Shown in pieces: positions 38,923 to 51,700 of a DNA stretch of 64,000 nucleotides; within the stretch, counting starts at the first letter, position 1; each line of letters begins with the position of its first letter. The stretch comes from Glandiceps talaboti (lineage: Eukaryota; Hemichordata; Enteropneusta; Spengelidae). The position numbers and the translations under genes are program-made. The notes under the pieces are model-generated. The model did no database searches. It was given only the letters and a program-made list of their open reading frames with translations, and had not been told where the DNA came from. The stretch covers positions 22,643,723-22,707,722 of the forward strand of contig NC_135556.1 in NCBI RefSeq assembly GCF_964340395.1. Reading direction: 5' to 3'.

Positions 38923-39033
38923 GTTATTCTCCAATATTTTTCTTCATTCAGGCAGAAAATACTAATGACCTAAGGGTAGACTCGTAGTGACAAAGGCTCC
39001 TTATGTCACTCATATTTTCTTTGGCTGAACAAA
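38923..39033. mobile_element. Hairpin MITE family C, copy 3
   Basis: TTCTCCAATATTTTTCTTC ... GTCACTCATATTTTCTTTGGC-GAACAAAGAAT. Shorter than copies 1 and 4 and lacking part of the centre. Confidence 0.75.
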
Positions 39034-40706
39034 GAATAATGTGTTAACTGAAATTTTGAATTTTTGGTCCCATTCAAAATTGTAAATTCAAAAAAGAAAA
39101 ATTTAAGTTAGCATAGCAGAATAGTGTAAGTAGCAATAGTTCTTGAAGTCTACAGGTTGGGTTATATGCCTTGGTCTGAATGTTAAAAACCTTGTTGTCA
39201 TTAGTTACCAACCCTTTGATATCATAGATTTATCACAGCTGTTACAGTTTTAGATTTACTTACCATTGATGAATGTCATTGTATTTTGATGAGTTAATGA
39301 ACATGAGACAGACAATTTTCATTGCAGTTGTTTTACTTGTGGCACACTGATGGTAGAATTCTATTACCAGCCCCAAATTTGATGACCAATTATCAACAGT
39401 ATGTTATTTGAAGACTCAAGTATTAGACTTTCGAAGTCAAAATGTGTGAGTTGTTCCAGAGATCACAATCTCTATTGTAATAGTACAGTTTTGTGATATG
39501 CTTTCCATAACCTCAGTAGTCTTGACGGACATGATAAAAGTCAACCCAAAATGGTGTTTATTGTTCGATGTGGTTTACACAAGTGAGTGATAGTAGTGTG
39601 ATGGTCCTGTCAATCATACATATTATATCAGCATGCAGCACTATAGTTTATTAATATGAAATGCTGTCTAATGCCTTCCACAATGAAATGCATTATTAAT
39701 GTTCAAAATAGGACTACCAATGTATAACTTTGATTCAAAGAATTTGTCATATGTAGGGACCCGTATGTATCAAAGATTCTGTTCTTAACATGTGCAGGAA
39801 ATGTCCCAAGCCTGATTTTAAAGTTAGAAATAATAAACTTTTATCCTGGGATGCGTGTCATCCATCACCTGTGTAACAATTCATATTGTTCACTCTCTAT
39901 TATAAGTAGACCCTCTGTACATATAGTCTCCATCCAAGACTTTCCTGATATAAACTTCCATTGTAACAAAATAATATACTTCCAGTGTGTCATAATTATT
40001 ATTCATGTATATTAAATATATTCTATTCCATGTGTTGTCTCTTTTGTGTCATTATTTCAGTCAGAAATGGTGGACCTGTATTTCTCATATTTTACATTCT
40101 CTGATGCTCCAAGGCATGTGATTCAATCCAAGGGTCTTGTGTTTACATTGTAAAATAGATGCTCCTGCAATTAGTTTCCCTGAAAGAATTTACATTAAAA
40201 GGAGGGGAAATGGAGCAACACACACACACACAATGAAGTATACCTGATACATCAACACAAGAAAGATACATTATTATCTAGTGGGTCAGGACTACTTTTT
40301 ATCTTCAGTATGGACAGGTTATGGCCAAATTTATGTGTAAGAAACAAAACAAAACATTCTGCAAAGTTACTAGTACATGTATTTATTTCTATAATTACTG
40401 CTGAAAAATGAATTAATTACAGTGCACAAAAATATACATATATTATCTTACATTAAGCTTTACATTTTTGAAGATTGGTCGTTGTTTTTCACAAAGAATC
40501 TGAACATCGTCACCTGCTTGATTTTTGATTAGATTAAGTTGCCATTATGTTGAGATTAAGTAAATAAAATTATTAAGTATTAAATTCAATAACATACTCA
40601 GAAAGAACCAGTCTTTCCTGAGCTGAAAGTACTTCAATATCTATTGATTGCATCTCGTCTCTAAACTGCATCTTACAAATATATTTAATTTGATCAATTT
40701 TAACAT

Positions 40707-41100
40707 GGAACCCTATGACAAGCTAGTGCGAGTGTGGTGTACATTTGTAATTGGAGTATTTGCACAGGTCCTTGCAGTGTTCTCTGTGGCAGTACTTTCA
40801 TGAGCAACACTGCAAGCACAAGTACAAATACCACTGAGTACCAACACTGGAACTCATGCAGAATGGGGGTTCTGTTATTATTACATATGTTTATTCAAAA
40901 CAGCAAAGTCCTGTAAAAATAAAAAAGATACTGCGTCTGTGCAATCGCACGTTTCTTGTACAAAAAATGGTCACACCCTTGTTTGCATATCATTTGCATG
41001 CAGGTATACAATAATGTTTTTCGTATTGCACAGCAGTACAAACACAACTAGTATGTGCTTGTAACAGTGCAAGTAATCACTGGTACATATGTAATAATCA
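40707..41100 (+). mobile_element. Dispersed palindromic repeat family B, copy 3
   Basis: Same order of blocks as 12695-13015: GGAACCCTATGACAAGC, GTATTTGCACAGGTCCTTGC, TTCTCTGTGGCAGTACTTTC, GGGGTTCTGTTATTATTAC, TTTGCATATCATTTGCATGC and AACTAGTATGTGCTTGTAAC. It lies in the ANKRD46-METTL24 interval. Confidence 0.75.
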
Positions 41101-41908
41101 GTATTACTGTTAAAGTCTTATTTCTATACTGTACATGACTAGTACCACATGAGGGCACTGTTTAGCAACAACGTGTACAGCAAACCCCAACAGGATATCA
41201 TAGGGTTTTATAATATTTTTTATTTTATATTTCAGCGAAAATATCTTGGGGTAAAAATTTTTGACATTTTTAGACTTGGACAAGCAACTTTGCAAAAAAT
41301 GGGTAAATTAGTGAAATAAAACTGAATAGAGACAACACTAATGATTAGAACTATCATTGTATTTACAAATGAACCTAATTTCTTTTAAGTTACAAATAGT
41401 TTTTATAAATATATTTCAAAACACATATAGTGCAAGTATGAGACAATTTTAGTACTGATGATATTCCAGAATAAAAATATTGATATGTCCAGCCTTAGTT
41501 TTGGTGATAGTTACAACCATCTAAAGATTTCCAAAATAGTAAAAACAATTGTTAGTCATAAACACACTTTTTCCCTTGTCACATGCTGCCATAACTAACA
41601 TCAAATATATATTTTGATGATGGTGAAAGAAGTCAATAAGTTATGTAAATATTGAGTGAAATACTACACCATATTACATGTAAGCATGTGTATTTTTGTA
41701 TGCATTTCTATTTTCTGATGTGAAATGCTACAGTTATTCATTCGCAAACGTTTTCCTGCTAAGAAATTGTGATGGATTGAATTTCCCATCACTCATAATT
41801 TCACACCACAGCAGGCTTTAACGATCCAAGCAGTCCTTTTAAACTTTGTCTGCTGAGAAACTGCTATTCATTGGAGTTGGTATTTTTAGCTTAAATTGAC
41901 AGAAGTTA

Positions 41909-42286
41909 GCCCTAATAAAAAAAATTGTGTGGTTCTGATTATGCTCAATTTTAGAATAGGTGGGGTAGGTAGATTTTTCATTTTATTTTATTATATTTTT
42001 TTTTTCTGTGTGAGTGTCTAGTTCAGGTTTTCCATCGTTTTCCAAATGGTCTCTGTGTTGTTTATTTCTTCCTATCAGATGTACAGACATTACAGATTGG
42101 AAGAACAGTTTTAGAGTGTCTTTTTTAAGTTGATTTCAGTTTCTGCATCCACTTTTTCTTGTGAGACTTCACAATTTATGTGATTTCATTATTTTTTTCT
42201 TGAATATGTCAAAAGAGTTTAGGGTCGGTAGTGAAAAGCTAGGTGGGGTCGGGTAACCGGAACCAAACAATTATTTTTTTTAGGGC
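41909..42286 (+). mobile_element. MITE family A, copy 1 (378 bp)
   Basis: About 33-bp terminal inverted repeats: GCCCTAATAAAAAAAATTG then TGTGGTTC on the left, and the inverse of GGTAACCGGAACCAAACAAT ... TAGGGC on the right. The body (GTGAGTGTCTAGTTCAGG, AAATGGTCTCTGTGTTG) recurs inverted at 59811-60182. It lies 0.4 kb beyond the METTL24-like stop codon and may supply its minus-strand AATAAA near 41.99 kb. Confidence 0.85.
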
Positions 42287-42704
42287 TTGTCATAAAGCCT
42301 CTATTTCTGAGTTGTGAGTACCCTGGTATATTGCAATAAACATCCACTTCATGCGTATTTTGATATTAGATTCTCCCTTCTGGGCGAAGATATCGTTGTG
42401 CTGTGAATTATGTATCCTTTTTTTTGAGGACAATTAAATAAATGAATAATAATTTACCTGGTATATTGCATGTAATAAAATCAGGAGTGGGCAAGAAATT
42501 GCATATCACTGAAAAATCAAAGGCTACAAAATATGCTACAAGTACTCTACTAAAGTAATGCGTATTTGTATGAGGTGGGACTGCCATAGTGCAACATCCA
42601 CCATCACACTTCATGATTAATAACTTTGATGTGTCTTCCTGTACACTCTGTCCAATCACTGGAGACTTACTGAGCATGCTCACATCCAAAATCTCACAAA
42701 TCTA

Positions 42705-45700
42705 TCATCGGTTCAGAATCTTCTTGTTGCTATGGCTACCCCACCAGTCTGTAAACCTGGTGTTAATCCAAGCAAGCTCATAACAACATGGCTCAGCCTG
42801 AAAGTAGTTCTCTCCTAGTTTTATCTGGACACTTTGCAAGTTTTCATGCCAATGCCACTGTTTGAAACCCTGCTGTTCTAGCCATTTCAAGGTGCTGTAT
42901 TTTTGCCTGAAATCTTCTTTTTCTTCTTCATATGTTGGTCTCCAAAGATGGACCTCAAAGACAAGTAGTTTGACGTACTGGAGTGTTCCCTTTGCCAATA
43001 ATTGTGATAATACTTGCCATTCGGCCCCCTCTATGTCCATTTTCAAAATATCAATTTTGTACTGAAACAAAGGAAAATGGTATTGATTGGAAATTACAAG
43101 TAATATTTTACTACAAATAAGTACAATGATTCTCCATTAGCAAATATTTTGTTTATGTGTACAAAGTAAACAATTTGAAACTATATTTGAATTCTTAACT
43201 ATCATGACATGAAATCATCGTCCTGTGATGTTTGGCAGCTCTTCATCCGCATAAATTCTTGGAAAACTAAGCCTTGTTAAATGAACGCAAGAAAAAAATA
43301 CATGTGTATTTTCTCATCAAATAGAAACCCAATAGAATAGAGAATAGACAGCATCAGACAGCTGACGGTAGAGGGAAAATATGTATTAAATCATAACAGA
43401 CCTATGTATCTATGAAATCATGCTAAAAATACTTTAAACCTAAACATTTTCCCTAAAGACTTACTTTTGCTTTATTGCTAGAAAATAAAAATGTTAAAAA
43501 TAAGTAGTGACTAAAATGGCTTCTTGTACAAGATCACAATGTACCAGTCTAGTAATTAGTAAAAATAAGTAGTGTCTAAAATGCCTTCTTGTACATCATC
43601 ACAATGCACCAGTCTGGTATTTAGTAAAAATAAGTAGTGACTAAAATGCCTTCTTGTACATGAACACAATATGTACCAGTCTGGTATTTAGTAAAAATAA
43701 GTAGTGACTAAAATGCCTTCTTGTACATGATCACAATGTACCAGTCTGGTATTTAGTAAAAATAAGTAGTGACTAAAATGCCTTCTTGTACATGATCACT
43801 ATGTACCAGTCTGGGAATTAGTAAATATTAGTCTTCGAAAACTAGGTGAAGACTATAAAATTGCACAATTTTCTAGAGGTGAAAATATTTAGGTTTACAG
43901 TATTTTAATGAGCACTCTAACTGAAAATGTTTTGAAAGATATTTCATGTAATCAATACTTACATGTTGGTGATCCATTTCTCCCATGAGGCCCTCTAGAG
44001 TTCGAACCTTCCACTGTTCTGAAGTGAATGCATCCATTCCTCGCCCATAGTACTTGTCAGTGTTTCTATCCATCAAACCAAAACTGTGAAACCATACTTT
44101 CTCTGAATGTTTGTGACTTGGTTGGTGTATGCTAGTGATAACAAAGTTACAAGTAATATAAATCAAAATGACTGAAATTGCACAAAAGGAGTATATGGAT
44201 GGAGCATATAGCGTCTACGAGTTGGCTTGTTGAAGACATTAAAAGTACCACAGTCTTTGTGCTACAATATCAGTATTTTTTTGGCAAGGTTTGGGAAGTC
44301 ATTTTCATGAGCAAAAGTAATTTTTGTGCTGTTATGAAGATAGGCATAATTATTTTGCAGGAAAGCGGCCAGTGATTGTATGATGATGAAGAGCCCTTTT
44401 AACAGAGAATGGGGAGATATGATAAACCTTGTATAATAGTTCTCCATAAATGATACCATAAATTTGATGGGGAACCCTGGTAAAATAACATGGGAACTAG
44501 GGTAGATAGCGGGTAATACATATTTACCATCTTTCATAAAAACAAATTTCTCATAATATCAATTAGTTATGGTAATATTGATATTCGTCACACTTATTTC
44601 ACCGACAAATCATGCAAGGTACATTTGCATTCATAGTTTGTCTTGTTGATTACATTGCATTATTGTTCAAAGGGAGAGTGATGGGAAGATGTGATGGATA
44701 AAGGAGGCAATCTGGAAACCCTCCTCAGTGATAAACAAGGACAAAGGAGGGTTTCAACTCAGTCAAGTCTTGGACAATTTATTCACCACACTGCCCTCTA
44801 GTGGTGAACAGTAAGCACCATTGGTTTGTACTGAGGAAGGCAACAGTCACATTGCCACAGCATAGACATGTAAAAAAAGTAATTTGGTTGTGTACTATCA
44901 AAGAACATTACAATATTATAGAAGGTCAAGCCTTACGTCAGGAACCTGTTCACTATAGATAGACATAACTGTCACAAGGCACATCATTATTCATCTACCT
45001 CATATTTCATTTCGTGTTTTTGCCTGACTACTGTATGTCAATTAAAATTAATTGCAAAAACAGTACACGCATGGATAAGCAAATAGAGCAAATTGGCACC
45101 ATTTCATCAAGAGATATTGACTGTACATGTATTGTTTGCTACCTCGGATCAAAGGAGAAGACATCACAACCATACCCAGCCATGGCTTCATCAAAGGACC
45201 AGTCTTCTCCAATACTGTCGATACAAGGACAATTTCCGTTAGGGCTACTTATCAGGATATAAGAGAAAGTATACCAAAATAAATATAGGGCAGGATGTAA
45301 CATACAATGATATAAAGACACAGTTTTCAGTAGGTTAACTTTCAGTAAATGTGTAGTTTTAGGCTTAGCCTGGTATGTAAGTAATACACTCGACATATCA
45401 GTGTTCAGTGTAGGTAGTACTGAATGTCACAAGGGAACATCTGCCATTTATATGTAAAGAAAACATGTTATCATTTATACATTATTTCCAATGAAAATTG
45501 CACAATGTAGTACTACATGTATTAAAATAGCTTGGTATGTTGTTCTTATCTGTGTCTGCTCTCTGTCACCATGACTACTCAACTCTATTCTAGCAAGTAT
45601 ATAACAAAGTTGCAGCATGCTGTGTGAGTGACATGCACTCAAGACTGACTTGTTAAAATGATATAAATGATGAAGCATGGAGTGTTCATATTAAAGAAAA

Positions 45701-48700
45701 GAGTCTACAACATTTATCAAATAGAAAAGTCTAGAACACAAAGGCTAGACCACAATAAAAAAAATGAGATCCATGGCATCTCATACAAGCTAAAAAACAC
45801 AAAATCTAAGCTCACGACTGTTTTTTTTTCAAATTCAAAACGATTCGACCAAAGGTTTAGATGTGGAATGTTTGAGTAATTTATGATAAGTATTAAATTT
45901 CAAGTATGTTCTATGCTAAGGCACAAAATGTGGGTGGGGAAAAATATCGGGAACAAACCTACCCAATGGAATAGACTAAACATCCATCCGTATCCAAGCC
46001 AACTCCTGGATCAAAACATATGTCCCACCCACCATCTTCATCCAAATCATTACCCATGTGTTGACTTTTTTTACAATGTGTTGGGTTTGTTTTCATGTAC
46101 ATCAGTAAACGTCTGATTTCATCATCCCAGCTACCATTAATTTTATCACCTGCCCAAGGCTGCATTTGAAATGATGTCTGGAAAGTCTGCAAGGAAACAT
46201 CAGGTTAAATTTACACAGAGTTTGATTTCATAGTAGTACACATGTACATGTCATTGATGTAAGTATATGTTATTTGCCAAATACCGTTCCATATCTTGCT
46301 GCGAGAGGTAATTTTTCTGGTATAACGGAGAGCCGGAGGTGAGCCGTTATACCAGAAAAATTACCTTGAGCAGCAAGATGTGGAACAGTATTTGGCAAAT
46401 AACATACTTATACGTCACCTGCGACTATGAATTCATTTTTGAATGTCTAAAAATGCTGTTTCATTTTAAAATAAAATCACTTCCGCGTTATACTGTTGAG
46501 CGTAGTATCATGCACCTCTCTGATAACTGCAATGCAGTTGTTTACATGTCAGCCTTAACTTTATCATCCAATCAGAGTGCGCGTTTGCTCAGTTGTATGA
46601 CGTAATGTTTACTATTTGCATATCACTCAGCGATATATTCAAACTTATAACCATCAGCTGAAAAATGAGTGCATCTTTGTTTTGCGTACTGTATTCCATT
46701 AAATGTACATAAATGTTCGTGATATGCTTTGTTGTTCTAGTTAAGCAAAATGTACACCCTCTGTGGTGGTAATTTTCATATCCTTCATAAATTTAGGAAT
46801 TCATGTTTACGATCGCGTGACGACCGTGCGTTTGCCGCCACTGGACTTTCACGGTTGTGGGTGGAATTTTTGACTATTTCCCTGTGACATGAAAAGTACA
46901 GTTCAAAGACTTGTTACAATGTATACAACGGTGATATTTTGTTCGATTGACAACAAATTTGGCATTGGAAATGCTGGTTATAGCTCGATCTCTCGTTGTC
47001 TGCTAGATTTGTTTACAAGGGGACGTTCAGTGATCACGTGATACAACAAGCAAAAATACGGCTGTTGGTGAAAAATACGCCTGTGTACCTGCAGGGCTCT
47101 CGACCAATGAGAATGCAAGATTGGTGACAGGTGACGTATAATAGGCATTATACCATACATGAGTTAAGTTCAACAAAACATATGGAATACATACTGTGGT
47201 CATTCTACAGTAGAACAACGCATTTCTATGTCATGTCAATGCATGTCAGATGTAACTGGTTTTGCTTTGTTCGTAATACGAGTCAAAACATTCAAAATTG
47301 CTTAATTTTTCTTTCATATTACTGCCAATGGTAAAATTCTATTATTTCCCAATATTTTTCTTCATTCAGCTGGAAAATACTCGTGACCTTAGGGCTTGTC
47401 ACTACTCATTTAGCAACTCGCAATGACAAAGACCCCTTAGGTCACTCATATTTTCCTTGGCTGAACAAAGAAAAATATGGAGCTTAGGAATAGTATCTAA
47501 ATATTTGACAGCTACAGCCATTAATTTCAGACCAGTAACATGATCAACTCACTAAATTACTAATCATATGGTGATGTTGCTTGTCAAGTAGTAATTATTT
47601 TGACTAGCACTACAGTGCTAGGAACCCACAGACTTTCTTACACCACTAAGTCAACTTGACTAAAGACAACCATGGCTCATACCAATGCTACTAACTGGTA
47701 AATACATGTAGAGGGACTAAAATATTGTCTCCACAAAATAGCATTATTCTGTATTCAAATAATTCTCGTACATCATATATCTATTGCTGTAGATGATGTA
47801 AAATCACGAAATGACTGTACATATCAAAAACTATAAAGAGAGGCCCCTGAGAGTATGTGTTAACTTACTTTATTGCGTCCATCAGCTGAAAGCTGCATTT
47901 CTGGTTGCCATTCTAGTATTTTAGGTTTCAATTCAACTGGACTTTGTGTATCTTTATGTAGCTGTGTTTTGAATTAAAAAACAGATAAGATTAGAACATA
48001 CTTGTAAATTGCTGGTGTGTATGTGTGTGTCCATGGGTGTATATGCACGTGTGGTGTGTGTGTCTGTGTGTATCTGTGTGTGCATGAGTATGTGTATGCA
48101 TGTGTGTGCATGTGTGTATGCATGTGGGTGTGTGTACACAGTGCATGTTTGTGTGTGTGTGAGGTTGTATACATGTGTGTGTACATTTATGTGAATGTGT
48201 GTGTGTGTGCTTGTGTGTGTACATGTGTATGCACACGTGTATGCATGCATGGGTGCGTGTGTGTGTGTGTGTGCATGTGTGTATGTGAGTTTGTATGTGT
48301 GTGTGCATGTGTGAACTGGTTGACATTACCACAAATTACAATCCTGGTATATCATAAAGATTTCAACGTACTAAGGATTTCTATGTTGACAGTCAATACT
48401 TTTTAGCCATGACAAAGTCACTGTATACCTGTAGTAGCAGAATCCTTATCATGACTTGGCTATCATAAACTTGGTGTATTTGTGTGTTACTCACCTTAAC
48501 CCATGTTGAGTAGAAACAACACAGAGGTGTTTTGATTCCATTTCCATACTTCAATGGTATGAAATTGGAAAATGTTAATGAAAAGCCTGCACCCTCAAGT
48601 CTTCTGAACACATTCTCTATCTGTTCCCAAAAATGAAACATTACGTAAATCAAGTTTGAATTGGCACAAATGGCAGATTATGGGGTGTTTTAATCGTATG

Positions 48701-51700
48701 TGTCTTTCTGTACTCTTACTTCTGAAAGGTAGGAAAACCAAATGTAACATTATGATGATAAGAAAGAGTGAACCAAAATTTCACAAACAATGTATTTACT
48801 TGCAATTTTACTTCTACTTTCGGGGAAAATAAAAGACTACATTCTTTGAGTATTGTTAATGACACAAATTAATAAAGACAGCCATACAGGCAATAAAAAT
48901 CTTTAAATTATTTACAAATCATGATTTTTCCATTCTTGCAAACCAGAGTTGTTCTTCCATGACACTGCGAAATAATGCCTGTGGGTGGTGCATCTTGGAC
49001 CGTGCCATAAAAGAGGCTGTGGTTGTTTATGACGATGAATCTTCCGTACAAAAATTTTTACACAAATAATAGAAAGGACCCATATTGAAATTTTATGAAA
49101 ACATAAACTAATATACCCTCTTGAAAATAAGCAAGCCTTTACAACAAAAAATTATCAAATTCACAAAAATGAAATAACATTACCCGTCTAATATCTTCTG
49201 GTTTTAAAAGGTGATAGGATTGTCCATCATAGACTATATCCATTTTAAGCAGCAACTGTCGAATGTTGTCAAAAAGTCCTGATGAAAGTCCTTCATGAAA
49301 TAATTGTAAGCTGGACTGACCAATATCAAGTTTTAATAATTCAATCTGAAAGGTAATAAATATTATATTCCATCATGTTAATATGTTTATCTGATTGGAT
49401 GAGAGCTCAATGTAGCCATGGTAATAGAGTGATTTGCCAGTAGTAAAACTGTTGGGAATGAGCGCATGATATTTTACATGTAATACTCTCTATATGTGTC
49501 CAGTGAGTATGTTTTTGACTGCACCATCAAGATTGTCTGCACAGACACAGGAATTGTGTTGCAATGCAGTTTCAGTCATGAAAAGCAAATATTTGTTGAC
49601 AAGACTCCTAAGTTGCATTTGCTAGATGGTTCTGTAAAATGTGTATGTAATTGTGTCATTTGTAGAAGCATAACTTGAATATTTGTTGACAGGACTCCCT
49701 AAATTGCATTTGTTCAATGGCGCATGCTGTAAAATGTGTATGTAATTGTGTCATTTGTAGAAGCATAACTTACATCATCTCTAATATTTGTTGACAAGAA
49801 AGCAAAAAGATTCTTCCCAACTTCTGCTGCTTCTATTTGTCTGATTTGACATCTATCAAATACCATTTTGAAATTATCAACCAACATCTTGTCATTCTTG
49901 AAAGATGAACTACTGTGTTTAAGAAAAAGATATGATGAAAATTTCTTAAAAAGAGAAACTCTAGAAAAGAACACTTTTTGTAAGTATTAAAGCATGTACA
50001 TCACATCACATATAGAAGTTGGTTAATGAAACAGACTGCTGTCTTGAGAAAATTATCACAAACATTGCTAGACATGTGGTTATCGTAATACCTAATCTGG
50101 GGCTACTGATAAAATAAACCTCCCACAAAGGTCAGTGTGACTATGAATTGATTAAAAACAATGTATTAACATTGTTTACAATACTAATTGATTAGTATTT
50201 ATTATCACATTTCCCACGATGCAACATTCAACATGGCGGGTTTGCAAGTTCCCTATTGTGACCTACACTAACTGTAACTGGAACATTTTTCGAAACATCT
50301 TTGTTAGATATAATGATGTACTTGTAATATTGTACACCCTGAATAGTGTTGAATTACCTGTTGGTATACATATTTGCGTAACAGTATACACACATTGTAT
50401 GGTGAAAAAGTGTCCAATCAAAATGATTTTTGGGTCCACACCCAAAAATGAGCACCTTTAATGAATCACAATATCAACTTATTACTATACTACCTATCAT
50501 AAAATAGATTTCCACACACCCTTCTAATTGACATGCGCAATGTCTAAATTTTGGTATTTTTTAACAATTTTCTGTGAATATAGTTGTATGATTGAAAAGT
50601 ACTATCCCAGTTACAGCTAGTGTAGCTATGTGGAACATCTAAAGGTAGTGCATGCAAAGAATAGCAATAATTGTTGTCACACTAGATGGCCATAAACCTT
50701 TCTTTCATCAGACAATACAGTAATACTGTTATATCAGGGCTCAAAATTAACGATAGTCCATGCCCACAGACTACCAATTCTTGTCAAGGGACTACCATAA
50801 TTTGCTGATGATGGTAGCCCACTTGGGCTACCACTGATTATGTGACGAGGATGGAAGATTTATGGACATGAAAGTATTTTAATAATACAAATTTCCAATA
50901 GAGGAAATCTGTTTTCAGTTCAGGAATATGGGACAACGGAGGAATTTTTTTTTCAGTTCAGGAATATGGGACTACAGATCACAATCCTTGGGCTACCAAT
51001 TTCTGAAATTGGTAGCTCACTAGGACTACCAAAGAAAAAAGTTAATTTCAAGCCCTGTACATTTGAAAAAAACAATTCAAAATATACAACTTGTTGGTAC
51101 TTACGTTACTGCAGATATAATACATTCATTATACTTTGGTGTATCCAGTTTTATACCTTGCTCCATATCTCTACAAACTTGCCACAATATATCATTACTA
51201 CTCTGTTTGATAAGCAGTTGATGTTTACATCTGTACCGAACTCTGGTCAAGACCCTGACAAGGCTTGAGGGCAGATTACCCCATAATGTGGAGGACTTTT
51301 TAATAATCTTTGAGTCTTGGCCTGAAAAGAAAAATTTTGTTTAACCGAAACAGCAAATTCGGGTTTAAAATGGTACTGCGCTATCACGCACTTTCATGTA
51401 CAACAAACGACTGTGCCTATATAATTTGCATGCAGGTGAGCAATAATGTCTTTGGAATTGCACTGCAGTGCAAATACCACTAGTATGTGCATGCACCAGT
51501 GCAAGTAATCGTTGGTACATATATAATAATTTAGGTGTTGTTATGTTTCTTAGTATATAAGAATAATTCAAAACTACAATCAAGTTTGTTTTTATGTAAA
51601 ATTTATTTTGTCCTGTACTACAATAACCCATTGATTACACCCTTGACAATGCTGATGAGATTTCAGCTAAAATTTGGCATTCACTTCCAAGAAATGTTAT

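Larger units (their letters stand above)
37855..40700. other. Convergent intergenic interval, no gene recognised
   Basis: Between the candidate ANKRD46 poly(A) signal and repeat copy B3. It holds the family G half copy and family C copy 3, and a short (CA)n near 40219-40232. No protein-like frame was found. Confidence 0.55.

Noticed and set aside
47954-48406. Open frames of Met-Tyr-Val-Cys or His-Thr on both strands
   Set aside because: A TG/CA microsatellite.
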